Shown here: positions 1 to 8,536 of the stretch, one piece after another
Layout: the number at the start of each line of letters is the position of its first letter
How positions within the stretch are numbered: the first letter of the stretch is position 1
NCBI RefSeq assembly: GCF_900217905.1
Contig: NZ_OBMO01000032.1
Span: 1-41,982, forward strand
Source: Alloalcanivorax xenomutans
GTDB taxonomy: Bacteria > Pseudomonadota > Gammaproteobacteria > Pseudomonadales > Alcanivoracaceae
Reading direction: 5' to 3'
DNA length: 41,982 bases
Notes under the pieces: generated by a model
Seen by the model: only the letters and a program-made list of their open reading frames with translations
Databases searched by the model: none
Told to the model about the DNA's origin: nothing
Translations under genes and position numbers: made by a program

Positions 1-2
1 CC

Positions 3-3000
3 TGTGGCGGCAGCGACGGCTCCGACATGCCTGGCAACGACGCCAACGACGCCCAGCGGCAAAGCCTCCTCTATGCCTACCCCGATGACGGGCAGGCCGA
101 AGTGCCCACCAAGGCACCGGTGGTGCTGCGCTTCACCAGTGACGTGTCACTCGGCGACGTGGAACAGAGCGTCACCCTGTGCTGTGACGCCGAAGGCGGC
201 AACCTGGACTACACCGCCGAAACCGTGGGCCCGGACCCGCGCGGCGTGATCCTCACACCGGCGCAATCGCTGAGCCCGCTCACCGACTACACCATCGCCA
301 TCAAGAACCTGCGTCTGCGTAACGGCACCTCCGCCGACCGCACCCTGCGCTTCACCACCCGGCCACTGGCCGAAGGGCCCAGAAGCCTGGTGGTCAAGGA
401 CGACGGCTTCGCCATCGACCGGCAAATGCCCAATGGCGACACCAACGAACCGATCATGGATTTCTCCAGCTTCCGGTTCCAGTTCACCCAGCCGGTAGAC
501 CGCGCCAGCGCCCGCTACGGCGACACCGTGGTGCTCACCGACAGCAGCGGCGAAACCGTGGAAGCCACGCTCCTGATCAACGGCCACTACATGACCGTGG
601 ATCCGAAACCGGAGTATCTGACACCCGGGCAGAGCTATACGCTGAGCCTCACCAACGGTCTCACCAGCACCTTTGATGAAGCCTTCGCCGGCACCGAGAT
701 CAACTTCACCCCGGCGGACTCCTCACCGCGTGGCGAACCGGCCATGCTGGTGCAGCGGATCACCCAGAGCGGCCTGTCCCGCCTCACCGGCAAGAACATC
801 AACCAGGTGCCCGTCAACGGCACCCTGCTCGGCGAAGACGTCAACGTCACCCAGGCCAGCGCCGACGCCGTGGTGGCCGAACTGGCGGACGTCACCGAAT
901 ACCCCGACGTCACCCCGATCCGCCTGCCCCGCGGCACCAAGCTCACCGGCAGCGCCATCGAAATGGTGATGATCGGCGGCGAAGTCCCCGCCGGCTTCGG
1001 CTCCGGCCCGGTGGACATGCGCCTCACCAGCGACGCCACCGGCTACCTGGTGCCCAACCCCTACAACGTCCATAACCGCGCCGACGCCCTGCGCATCGTC
1101 CACCTGCTCATGGACGTGGGCATCGCCACCGAGGACCCGCGCGCCAACGGCGGCTTCACCCAGGACATCATGCACATCGAACTGGTGGGCGTGGCCGAAG
1201 TGGACACCGAAGCCGGCGTCCTCAACCTGGACGCCGTCGGCATGGTGGAACCCAACATCCTCGGCCAGGAATACGGCTACGGTCTGCTCAGCTTCCAGCT
1301 GCAGTCCTACAAGGATCAGATGAATACCCCCACGGCCCCGGAAGACACCACCGGCCCTACCCTGCAAAGCTGGACCCTGGGCACGGATACCCTCACCGGC
1401 GAGGACAAGTCCCTGCTGGCCAAGCCGGGGGATCCGATTATTTTGAATTTTGATGAGCCTATCGATCCACAGAGCGTGGAAGGTAACGTCACTCTCTATA
1501 AAACCGTGAACGGCGGAACGGAAGAAGAAATGCCGGCGCAGGTGTATGTGGACGGCGCTGCGATCGTGGTAAAGCCTGAAGAAGATCTCCAGTATAGCCC
1601 GGAGGAGGCTCCGGTTGGTTATCGCCTAAGCATTAATGAAACTGTGACTGACGCAGCAGGAAATCAGCTAACAACCCCTTTAATTAAAGAGTTCTTCATG
1701 CCTTCTTCTGTTGTACACAAAAACCTAGCTGCCAAAATGCCCGGAGGACCATCATTTGCTAGGCCTGAATACGCGGAGTATAGAGAAATTGATCACGCTC
1801 CCTTCATACTTGCTAGCTACCCCGGCTTCCCTTGTGCAATGCAGCAAGAATACCTAGACGACGCAGGGGAGGGCGGCACAGATATAGTGAGGAACCTGCA
1901 AGAAGGCATTTCAGGCCTTTGTGCCGGAGCTTTTCCAGGAATCGCCAATGGAACAGAGAAAGATAACAAGCCTCAAGACGATGCCATTCCTGTTTCTGAG
2001 CTCCCCTCCAATCGGCCGATTTTAATATCATTTTCAGAAGAAATGCTAGACAGCTCCTTTCTTCTAGGAAAAACATTCAAAGTCGAAGAAATAAGTGAAA
2101 ATGAGGAGGTCCTATCAGAGGTAGACGGAAATCTGACCATTAATAGCACCTTACTGAAATTTACCCCCAATAAGCCATGGAGAAAAGGAGCATTATATCG
2201 GTACACACTAAAATCTTCTGGCTACGCGCTTTGTGAAACTTTACAGGGCAACGGAAAAACTTTTCGAAAAATAGTTACAGATCCAGAACGCCAAGATGCT
2301 ACTGATTGTCAGCAAGGAAGCACCAGAGTAGTTGCAGACCATTCAGACTATGAATGTGGCGAGGACACCGTTTGTTCAAAAAATGGGCTACCTGTCCAAA
2401 CCCAAGTACTAGGTAATCTCATTGTACAATCTGTCAACCCAGATGGTAGCCCAACAGGTCAAGAACATGACTATGTTGGACTTATGAGCGGCCCTATTCC
2501 TGATGCGGGAGGCCCAGACTTCATACAGTTTTTTAGAGGCACCTCCCCTTCGGAAACCGTTCTTCAAATACTAAACTCATCCCCGCTCTCAGATACCAAT
2601 CACAATTTCTTTAGCGAACGTAGCAACATTGGAAATGGGCTGATCCCTGGGCTGTCCGTAGGCGAGTTCCTGTTTCCCGAAGAAGAATACGGCCCATCCA
2701 ATAAAGCAGATGGACAATACCCCGACTACGACCCCGGGGGGGTACAGCCATCAAAGAATAGCGCCAAGGTTCTTTCTCGATTTCGAAATCAAGATATCGA
2801 AGACCGATTCATTGACACGAGCCAGGGCATCTTTGGCTTTAATATGGGGTGCTCATACTTTGATGAAAACTCTCCTTTTGAGTGCCCGGAGCATAAATTC
2901 ACATATCTCACATCATCAATCATCGCTGAGGTAACCAACGATATAGACGACAACGGAATCATAGTAGAACTTCACCCTTCTATAGTCGCCGGCACTTCCA

Positions 3001-3446
3001 TTGACCTCTACGCACTTAGCAATCTCGTTGTAGGTGCTCCTCTAGCCGGAATTCCCGGGATAACAGGAACTCAAATTCTTCGCATGAGATATGGCGGCAC
3101 TGACAGATCAGCGCCAATAACAGCATGGATTAAATCAGACGAGGGCCGGTTGATTCTAGAAACGGAACTAGATCTCTATCTGGACCTTCCATACACGACC
3201 GAATGGGGTATTGGGTCAGCAACCAATGGTGCCAACACTCGTTCATATCCAATAACCATGAAAATCAGTGGAGATATACACTTTATGGACGATGGTCGCA
3301 TGGCAGTCGAGCAATTCAATACCAATGATGTTGACATTATAGTTGAATTTCATCATCCATCCGAAGGATATTTAGGCGGGTACGCAGACCTATTTATACC
3401 CAAATATGGAAGCCGCCTAAACTACATCTCTCAACCTATAAAGTAA
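3..3446 (+). CDS. Large Ig-like (SbsA/Big_5-type) lipoprotein, 5' end outside window
   Basis: The reading frame is open to the left edge. Its first complete codon is a Cys followed by GGSDGSD, which looks like the +1 cysteine and flexible linker of a lipoprotein, so only the signal peptide seems to lie outside the window. The mature part is about 1147 residues. Several segments resemble bacterial Ig-like Big_5 modules, with the pattern P-x-x-G-x-x-V...L-x-F-x-x-P/D-V-D. They lie near residues 25-105, 135-230, 455-560 and 665-760 counted from the Met at 27. The C-terminal 350 residues have no recognisable domain. A surface or outer-membrane-anchored role is inferred. Base composition is very GC-rich to about 1430 and then much more AT-rich to the stop, as if the C-terminal two thirds had a different origin. 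An internal Met at 27 is unlikely to be the true start because the Cys would be lost. Confidence 0.75.
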   Translation, partial: CGGSDGSDMPGNDANDAQRQSLLYAYPDDGQAEVPTKAPVVLRFTSDVSLGDVEQSVTLCCDAEGGNLDYTAETVGPDPRGVILTPAQSLSPLTDYTIAIKNLRLRNGTSADRTLRFTTRPLAEGPRSLVVKDDGFAIDRQMPNGDTNEPIMDFSSFRFQFTQPVDRASARYGDTVVLTDSSGETVEATLLINGHYMTVDPKPEYLTPGQSYTLSLTNGLTSTFDEAFAGTEINFTPADSSPRGEPAMLVQRITQSGLSRLTGKNINQVPVNGTLLGEDVNVTQASADAVVAELADVTEYPDVTPIRLPRGTKLTGSAIEMVMIGGEVPAGFGSGPVDMRLTSDATGYLVPNPYNVHNRADALRIVHLLMDVGIATEDPRANGGFTQDIMHIELVGVAEVDTEAGVLNLDAVGMVEPNILGQEYGYGLLSFQLQSYKDQMNTPTAPEDTTGPTLQSWTLGTDTLTGEDKSLLAKPGDPIILNFDEPIDPQSVEGNVTLYKTVNGGTEEEMPAQVYVDGAAIVVKPEEDLQYSPEEAPVGYRLSINETVTDAAGNQLTTPLIKEFFMPSSVVHKNLAAKMPGGPSFARPEYAEYREIDHAPFILASYPGFPCAMQQEYLDDAGEGGTDIVRNLQEGISGLCAGAFPGIANGTEKDNKPQDDAIPVSELPSNRPILISFSEEMLDSSFLLGKTFKVEEISENEEVLSEVDGNLTINSTLLKFTPNKPWRKGALYRYTLKSSGYALCETLQGNGKTFRKIVTDPERQDATDCQQGSTRVVADHSDYECGEDTVCSKNGLPVQTQVLGNLIVQSVNPDGSPTGQEHDYVGLMSGPIPDAGGPDFIQFFRGTSPSETVLQILNSSPLSDTNHNFFSERSNIGNGLIPGLSVGEFLFPEEEYGPSNKADGQYPDYDPGGVQPSKNSAKVLSRFRNQDIEDRFIDTSQGIFGFNMGCSYFDENSPFECPEHKFTYLTSSIIAEVTNDIDDNGIIVELHPSIVAGTSIDLYALSNLVVGAPLAGIPGITGTQILRMRYGGTDRSAPITAWIKSDEGRLILETELDLYLDLPYTTEWGIGSATNGANTRSYPITMKISGDIHFMDDGRMAVEQFNTNDVDIIVEFHHPSEGYLGGYADLFIPKYGSRLNYISQPIK

Positions 3447-3462
3447 TTTCCCTTTCACAACC

Positions 3463-3491
3463 ATAGAGACCAGCCACAAGCTGGTCTCTAT
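3463..3491. terminator. Perfect 12-bp hairpin after the lipoprotein gene
   Basis: ATAGAGACCAGC and its exact reverse complement are separated by CACAA, starting 16 nt after the stop codon. No T-tract follows on either strand, so this may be a weak intrinsic terminator or an mRNA 3'-end stabilising hairpin. Confidence 0.5.
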
Positions 3492-3847
3492 CCGTCCCAT
3501 TCATTCAGATTAGGCCGCTTCCATTACACCGCAAAGAAGTCACCAAGTTTGTGTTCTGCCGGTCACATCCATTGAACCACTTCAACCTTATCTGATTATC
3601 GGGGAAGGTTTGTCGTTGCCCTTATACTCCAGGTTTAGCCCAGAGAACTTCGATACGCGGACATCTGAGGTAACCGTTAGCCAACAACCAGGGCTTCCTC
3701 TCCTATTCTTTCGATTCTTCATCTCACACCATCCACACCTCCTCTCCACAGGTCGCCCACCCTTTCTCTCAGTTGCGTTTCGCATTGTTAGCTGTGGCCA
3801 GCCTGCAGTAGGATTTGCCTTTCCAGGAATACATCCATGACAGGCAC
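3492..3847. other. Intergenic region without recognisable gene
   Basis: Mixed-composition spacer between two convergent genes. Short open frames exist on both strands (for example minus 3588-3785), but they have no clear ribosome binding site and no recognisable protein pattern. I see no feature apart from the terminators at its two ends. Confidence 0.5.
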
Positions 3848-3875
3848 AAAAAAGGGGCGACCTTTAAGTCGCCCC
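3848..3875 (-). terminator. Rho-independent terminator of the secreted-protein gene
   Basis: On the minus strand GGGGCGAC, loop TTAAAG, GTCGCCCC is followed immediately by six T residues (3853 down to 3848). It lies 21 nt after the stop codon at 3897, a textbook intrinsic terminator. Confidence 0.9.
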
Positions 3876-3896
3876 AGGTTGTTCATAAAAAGTCGA

Positions 3897-4574
3897 TCAG
3901 TAAATATTTATATCATCATAGGTATTCACGAAAAGCCTACCGTCAACATCGCATCCACTATCGTTGTCCGAATTACCACCGGTATAAAGTGGGCTATCGA
4001 AATCGAAATAAGATGCGCCACTACCATTGTTGTCAAACGTCACATCATGCACGTGGGAATTATTAACGGTAATCAACCCGCCTAGCGCGGTTAGGTTAAT
4101 ATTCCCCATATTCCCTACGTACGGTCCAGGATAAGGAATTCCTGTGCTTGAACTAAAGCCCGTGTGCATAGTGGTAGGGCCTGCATACCATGGGAAGCCA
4201 CTCAGATTGATGCCTGGGCAAAGGCCACTACCCGTTACATCGCCGTCAACAACCTGAATACCAATGTGCCAGTTGCCGCTCCCGTCTTGGAATTTTTTAA
4301 CATTACCAGTCAAAGATAGTGTACATTCCGCAGTTGCGATTGAGCAGCCCAAAGTAGAAGTGCCCACAAATTCAATCGGACCATGCCACTCGTCAGCGTG
4401 ACTTCCATCACCGTTAAAGTGTTCCCAAGTTCCATTAATATTTCTCTCCACACACGGTGCAGGACCGGTATGTGGCTGAGGACAAGCCCCGGAATCCCAG
4501 CTCGCATTAGCCGCCTGAGTCAGCCCAAATGAGGCGACACCCAGTGCCGACAGCATGATGATTTTCGCTTTCAT
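3897..4574 (-). CDS. Secreted protein of unknown function, possibly PraA/PraB-like
   Basis: 225 residues. There is a clear Sec signal peptide (K-A-K, hydrophobic core, then A-N-A before S-W-D, cleavage about residue 24). The start is well supported by AAGGAGAAAG just before ATG. The mature protein is rich in Gly, Asn, Ser and Asp, with scattered Cys, and has a central GSGLCPGINLSGFPW segment. That segment and the preceding C-T-L-S-L-T-G-N-V pattern recall the small exported alkane-induced PraA/PraB proteins of hydrocarbon-degrading pseudomonads, but this is a loose resemblance judged by eye. A beta-rich extracellular or surface protein is likely. It is monocistronic, with its own terminator downstream and no linked genes. 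Confidence 0.7.
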   Translation of the reverse strand: MKAKIIMLSALGVASFGLTQAANASWDSGACPQPHTGPAPCVERNINGTWEHFNGDGSHADEWHGPIEFVGTSTLGCSIATAECTLSLTGNVKKFQDGSGNWHIGIQVVDGDVTGSGLCPGINLSGFPWYAGPTTMHTGFSSSTGIPYPGPYVGNMGNINLTALGGLITVNNSHVHDVTFDNNGSGASYFDFDSPLYTGGNSDNDSGCDVDGRLFVNTYDDINIY

Positions 4575-4867
4575 AATCTTTCTCCTTTATTTCCATTTCG
4601 CATGAGGAATATTTGTTATTTCCCGCCAAGCTCAAGGCGACCCTCGGCTGCCTTACTGCTTTGTTCCCACGCTTCGTTGAAGCGCCCTACTCAGCCCTTA
4701 CGGACCTTCCTTGAAGCCAAGCCATTACGACCGTACCAATCCCAAAAAAATTAACAATACGTAACCAGATTAAATTCAGATGCAAACCAGACTTTATTTA
4801 TGTAACAGAAAATACCTTTTCAAAATCAAACACTTAACCTTTCACTTCTGCGCCATTTTCGGGGAAC

Positions 4868-4940
4868 TTCTGGGGTATTTTCTTGATCTTTTTGGGTATT
4901 TTAATTACCCCAGAATTTGCGGGATCTTCTGGGGTAATTA
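4868..4940. repeat. Three TTCTGGGGTA motifs forming a 14-bp palindrome
   Basis: TAATTACCCCAGAA (4902-4915) and TTCTGGGGTAATTA (4927-4940) are exact reverse complements with an 11-nt loop. A further direct TTCTGGGGTA lies at 4868-4877. The downstream sequence TTATTTTTCTG gives the hairpin a terminator-like look on the plus strand, yet no gene precedes it on that strand. The repeated half-site could instead be an operator for the divergent upstream region of the secreted-protein gene. Confidence 0.55.
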
Positions 4941-5017
4941 TTATTTTTCTGAAATCGGCTATCGAAAGTGGTGGTGATTGGTTGTTGGGATGTTAGGGGA
5001 GAGAAGGAGCGGCGGTT

Positions 5018-5169
5018 ATTCGCTTGCTAGCAAGCTTCCCACAGTAGAGGGACTTTGGTTGAGGAGCTAGTGCGGGGCCATAAGGACGGAGATGGCCTTG
5101 GGGGTTGTGTGGTGAAGAGCCGGCGGGGGGTTATTCGCTTGCAGGCAAGCTCCTACAGCGGCTTTGTAG
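5018..5169. repeat. Two REP-like elements
   Basis: ATTCGCTTGC-TAGCAAGCTTCCCACAG at 5018-5044 and ATTCGCTTGCAGGCAAGCTCC-TACAGCGGCTTTGTAG at 5133-5169. Each contains a GCTTGC...GCAAGC palindrome followed by the conserved CCCACAG or CCTACAG tail. They are members of the dispersed family found at many intergenic sites in this window. Confidence 0.75.
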
Positions 5170-5226
5170 TGAGGTGGTGTGCTATTCGAGGGGGAGGCTT
5201 TCCTACACTACCCGCGTCTTTCCGCG

Positions 5227-5254
5227 GACAGAGTTTTCCGTCAGGGCTGACAGA
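5227..5254. promoter_or_regulatory. 28-bp upstream module shared by both Rpn copies (copy 1)
   Basis: GACAGAG-T-TTTCCGTCAGGG-CTGACAGA, identical to 6413-6440 except for one base. It contains the short dyad GTCAG-GG-CTGAC. Its position about 50-80 nt before each start codon suggests a common promoter or operator, or a boundary of the duplicated unit. Confidence 0.5.
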
Positions 5255-5303
5255 CCCGTCTTCGTCTCCACCGCATACTGTCCCTTGTGATGTGTAAGGG
5301 GGC

Positions 5304-6272
5304 ATGATGGATCACGATACCGGTTACAAGCTGCTGTTCTCTCATCCGAGGATGGTCAGGGATTTCCTTGAGGGATTCGTCTCCGGAGAGTGGCTCAGGG
5401 CACTGGATCTGGATTCCCTGGAAAAGGTGAACGGCAGCTATGTCAGTGATGATCTGCGCAGCCGTCACGATGACGCGGTCTGGCGGGTGCGATGGGGACG
5501 GAAGAGGATTTATCTTTATCTGCTGCTGGAATTTCAATCCACCGTGAAGCGGTTTATGCCGGTACGGGTTCATACCTACACCGGATTGCTGTACCAGGAT
5601 CTCATTCGCCGCCATGAGGTGGATGATAACCAGAAGCTCCCCTCCGTTCTGCCAGTCGTGCTATATAATGGAGAATCCCGTTGGCGGGCTCCGATCCATG
5701 TCCGGAATTTGATTCAGCCAGGTCCGGCGGAGTTTGCGGGACTTCAGCCAGAGCAGGCTTTTCTGCTTTTGGACCAAGGCGCTTTTGATCTGGATCAACT
5801 GGCATCAATGCGCAACTTGGTCGCCGCTCTGTTCCGTCTGGAGCGGCGCCGCACCCTGTCTGAAGTCGCCGAAGTCCTGACCGATTTGATAGACTGGTTA
5901 AACCCGCCTGAGCTAACGGGATTGCGTCATAGTTTCGTGGCGTGGCTGCTCCGACGTTTACGTCAATGGTTGCCCGGTATCACCATCCCGGAAATGATCG
6001 ACTTGCAGGAGATTCAGGAGATGACCCGCGATATCGCCCAGGAATGGAAAGACATGCACCACCAGGCTGGTTTGCAGGAAGGGTTGCAGCAGGGCCTTGA
6101 ACAAGGCTCCGTCAACGAAGCCCGTAGTATCCTGCGGCGCCAACTGGTACGCCGCTTCGGCTCTCTTTCCGAACGTATTGAAGCCAAGTTGAACGGCGCC
6201 AGCCGGGAACAACTGGAAGACTGGATCGACCGGACCTATGAAGTGGAAGGTCTGGAGGATGTCTTTCGCTGA
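5304..6272 (+). CDS. Rpn/YhgA-family putative nuclease (Transposase_31, DUF4351 tail)
   Basis: 322 residues. The N-terminal half is the Rpn (recombination-promoting nuclease) fold of the PD-(D/E)xK superfamily. It starts D-H-D-T-G-Y-K-L-L-F-S-H-P, with acidic residues at 56-57 in S-R-H-D-D-A-V-W and E76-F-Q78 in the L-L-L-E-F-Q-S strand, then the conserved Y-T-G-L-L-Y-Q-D-L helix. A Q/G/L-rich linker near 250-265 precedes a C-terminal DUF4351-like helical tail (residues ~272-322) beginning ILRRQLVRRFG. Family members are Mg-dependent DNases linked to recombination and phage defence, usually in paralogous sets; they are not true transposases. AAGGGGG lies just before the ATG pair at 5304/5307. 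A damaged paralogue follows directly. Confidence 0.85.
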   Translation: MMDHDTGYKLLFSHPRMVRDFLEGFVSGEWLRALDLDSLEKVNGSYVSDDLRSRHDDAVWRVRWGRKRIYLYLLLEFQSTVKRFMPVRVHTYTGLLYQDLIRRHEVDDNQKLPSVLPVVLYNGESRWRAPIHVRNLIQPGPAEFAGLQPEQAFLLLDQGAFDLDQLASMRNLVAALFRLERRRTLSEVAEVLTDLIDWLNPPELTGLRHSFVAWLLRRLRQWLPGITIPEMIDLQEIQEMTRDIAQEWKDMHHQAGLQEGLQQGLEQGSVNEARSILRRQLVRRFGSLSERIEAKLNGASREQLEDWIDRTYEVEGLEDVFR

Positions 6273-6317
6273 TCCGGTTTGGGGATTCTGGTGCGGTGCC
6301 CCGGTTCACGAGCCAGG

Positions 6318-6370
6318 ATTCGCTTGCAGCGGCCCGCCGCCCGGACAAAGCTCCCACAGCGGCTTCGTCA
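6318..6370. repeat. REP-like element between the two Rpn copies
   Basis: ATTCGCTTGCAG...AGCTCCCACAGCGGCTTCGTCA, with an altered GC-rich loop. It occupies the same place relative to copy 2 that 5133-5169 occupies relative to copy 1, so it was probably duplicated with the gene. Confidence 0.65.
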
Positions 6371-6412
6371 CCCCTAGGGGGAGCCTTCCTACAATGCCTG
6401 TCACTTCCAACC

Positions 6413-6440
6413 GACAGAGTATTCCGTCAGGGCTGACAGA
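6413..6440. promoter_or_regulatory. 28-bp upstream module shared by both Rpn copies (copy 2)
   Basis: Same 28 bases as 5227-5254 apart from one T-to-A change. It lies 52 nt before the ATG at 6493. Confidence 0.5.
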
Positions 6441-6492
6441 CGGATCGCGGGGTGCCCGTCATATTACTCCCCTGCTGATTTGGGGAGGATTC

Positions 6493-7512
6493 ATGGGGGA
6501 GCACGACACCGCTTATAAATTTCTGTTTTCGCATCGCGCCCTGATGCGGGATTTGCTGCTTGGGTTCATGGAAGGGGACTGGGTCCGGGAGCTGGATCTG
6601 GATTCACTGGAAAAGGTCAGTGACGGCTACGCTACCGGGGATCTGCTTAGCCGCCACAATGACGCGCTCTGACGGGTACGCTGGAAACGCGAATGGGTTT
6701 ATCTCTATCTGATGCTGGAGTTTCAGTCCACGGTGGAGCGCTTCATGCCGGTGCGTATCCTCACTTACATCGGTCTGCTGTATCAGGACCTGATCCGGCG
6801 TAAGGAACTAAGCCCAGACCGCCGGTTACCACCGGTACTGCCCATAGTGCTGTACAACGGAAAGGGACGCTGGCGCGCTCCGGTGGCCCTGGACAATTTG
6901 ATTCAGCCCCCTCCCCACGCCGTGCTCCCCTATTTGCCCCGGCTACAGTTTCTACTTTTGGATGAGGGCGCTCTGCTTCACGAGGGCGCCCTGCCTGGGC
7001 AGCGTAATCTGGTCGCCGCTATATTCCGGCTGGAGCAAAGCCAGGCCCCGGAAGACCTGTCTCGGGCCTTCTCCCATTTGCTAGAATGGCTCAAGGGGCC
7101 TGAGCAGAGTGAACTCAGACAAGCTATTCTGGAATGGCTACATCGCCGGGGCCCCAGTCTGGCTCCGGAAATCAGCTGGCGGGAAGTTCGAAACTTACAG
7201 GAGGCGAACACCATGCTGGAAGAACGCATACAAGAGTGGAAAGCCCAATTCCGCCGGGAGGGGCTCACCAAAGGCCGAGAGGAAGGTCGGGAAATAGGTC
7301 TGGAGGAAGGCCGAGAGGAAGGCCGGAAGGAAGGCCGGGAGGAAGGTTCCACCGCCGAGGCCCGAAATATTCTGCGGCGTCAGTTGGCACGCCGTTTCGG
7401 TACAGTCCCTGAACACATCGATGTCAAACTGAACGGCGCCAGCCGGGAACAGCTGGAAGACTGGATCGACCGGCCTTACGAGGTGGAAGAGCTGGAAGAC
7501 GTCTTTCGCTGA
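6493..7512 (+). pseudogene. Second Rpn/YhgA-family nuclease, interrupted by in-frame TGA
   Basis: Tandem paralogue of the preceding gene, beginning M-G-E-H-D-T-A-Y-K-F-L-F-S-H after GGGGAGG. Codon 60, TGG (W) in copy 1, is TGA here at 6670-6672. The frame resumes at once with RVRWKREW and continues to 7512, so one nonsense change splits the gene with no frameshift. The break falls between the acidic S-R-H-N-D motif and the E-F-Q motif of the nuclease core, so neither half could be an active nuclease alone. A second Met at 6712 (MLEFQS) could start a 266-residue product. The linker is expanded into repeated E-G-R units (7258-7350), longer than in copy 1, before a nearly identical DUF4351 tail. 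It is either a recent pseudogene, a switchable locus or a sequence error. Confidence 0.8.
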
Positions 7513-7539
7513 TCAGGTCGGGGATTCTGGCTCGGTTCC

Positions 7540-7588
7540 GGTTCGCGAACCGGGATTCGCTTGCCAGCAAGCTTCCCACAGTGGCTTC
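7540..7588. repeat. Palindrome plus REP-like element after Rpn copy 2
   Basis: The perfect 12-bp palindrome GGTTCGCGAACC (7540-7551) is followed by the REP-like ATTCGCTTGCCAGCAAGC-TTCCCACAGTGGCTTC (7555-7588). Confidence 0.7.
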
Positions 7589-7628
7589 CCGGCTCCGCGG
7601 GAATCAGAAATGGCAGCGCTCTTTTACT

Positions 7629-8339
7629 CTATGGCTTATCGGTTTTCTGTAGGGCCGCGTCGAAGTAGATCACCTTGTTATTCGGTGCTTTTTTCATGGC
7701 ATCCTTGAGTTCTTGCAACACCGCCCATTCATCAATGTCATCCTCATCGTCCACGGTGAGGCTTTCGGTTACTTTTTTCACCAGGGTTGGATCGCTGTAA
7801 CCCCAGGCCACCGGGCGGGGCAGAAAAAGGCTCCAGTAGCCGTTCTCCGGCATTCCAAACATCGAGACGCAGGGCACTTTCTCATCAATGGCGATGGTGT
7901 GGTTGGGCAGTTGCTTCACGGGCAGCTTCAGACACCCCCACACCAGATCCACATCCTCTTGCCCACGCATATCGGCCAGGGCCAGCAAGGTCAGCGGCTT
8001 GGTCTCGATTACAATGGCGGGGATCAGCAGGCCGTTTTCATAGGCGATGTCCCGGTGACCGACGGGCCTGGGAAAAGCACGAAGTACAAGCAACAGCAGT
8101 AATGTCATGACCAGCAGAATCAGCCACCCACTGGTATTGCCGCTCCTGTAGAGGGAGAAACTGCAGACGCCGGTGAACACGGCAAGGGCAATCACCACGT
8201 AAAACAGAGGACTGAACTTACTCGGGTATTCGTCATAGGTCTCCATATGAACAGGATCCGGCGGCATATTCATGGCCCGTGAGGCAAACGTATCATTCCA
8301 GGACTCACCAACCTGACCAACCCGGCTGTCATCGGTCAT
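7629..8339 (-). CDS. Hypothetical inner-membrane protein
   Basis: 236 residues when started at the ATG at 8339, which has AAGGAGAGCGGA before it; the frame stays open upstream to 8405 without a second good site. There are two adjacent hydrophobic helices at about residues 45-62 and 70-87. A soluble C-terminal domain of about 145 residues follows, including a W-G-Y-S-D segment, an acidic D-D-E-D-D-I-D-E patch and a final helix. No known family is recognised. It may be a membrane-anchored protein with a cytoplasmic domain. The gene stands alone between REP elements. Confidence 0.7.
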   Translation of the reverse strand: MTDDSRVGQVGESWNDTFASRAMNMPPDPVHMETYDEYPSKFSPLFYVVIALAVFTGVCSFSLYRSGNTSGWLILLVMTLLLLLVLRAFPRPVGHRDIAYENGLLIPAIVIETKPLTLLALADMRGQEDVDLVWGCLKLPVKQLPNHTIAIDEKVPCVSMFGMPENGYWSLFLPRPVAWGYSDPTLVKKVTESLTVDDEDDIDEWAVLQELKDAMKKAPNNKVIYFDAALQKTDKP

Positions 8340-8440
8340 TCCGCTCTCCTTGCACAAGGGATGATTCAAACAGGAAAACCTTAGCACACCCTTCTGCCCT
8401 CCCACAGCTTGAAGCGGCGTACCTGTGAACCGCTTGATCC

Positions 8441-8522
8441 GTGGGAGCCGGCTTGCTGGTTAATAACGGCACAAAGATGAAAAGATTCGCCAGCAAGCTG
8501 GCTCCCACAGCGGCTTCGTAGT
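8441..8522. repeat. REP-like inverted pair
   Basis: GTGGGAGCCGGCTTGCTGG (8441-8459) and CCAGCAAGCTGGCTCCCAC (8491-8509) pair over 19 bases with one mismatch, followed by AGCGGCTTCGTAG. It lies between two co-directional minus-strand genes and can form a long hairpin, so it may stop readthrough. Confidence 0.8.
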
Positions 8523-8536
8523 GTGATCCCCAGGGA

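Larger units (their letters stand above)
4575..5226. other. Long low-coding intergenic region
   Basis: No convincing gene. The part from about 4740 to 4980 is AT-rich and holds the TTCTGGGGTA repeat/palindrome cluster listed separately. From 5018 to 5169 it carries two REP-like elements, and from about 5190 it becomes the upstream module shared by the two Rpn genes. Confidence 0.6.

Noticed and set aside
4780-4977. 65-codon aromatic-rich frame
   Set aside because: Runs through the AT-rich palindrome region and has no ribosome binding site; composition reflects the repeats.
7255-7350. Short direct repeats resembling a CRISPR or VNTR
   Set aside because: The 12-base units are in frame and encode an E-G-R linker; there are no spacers.
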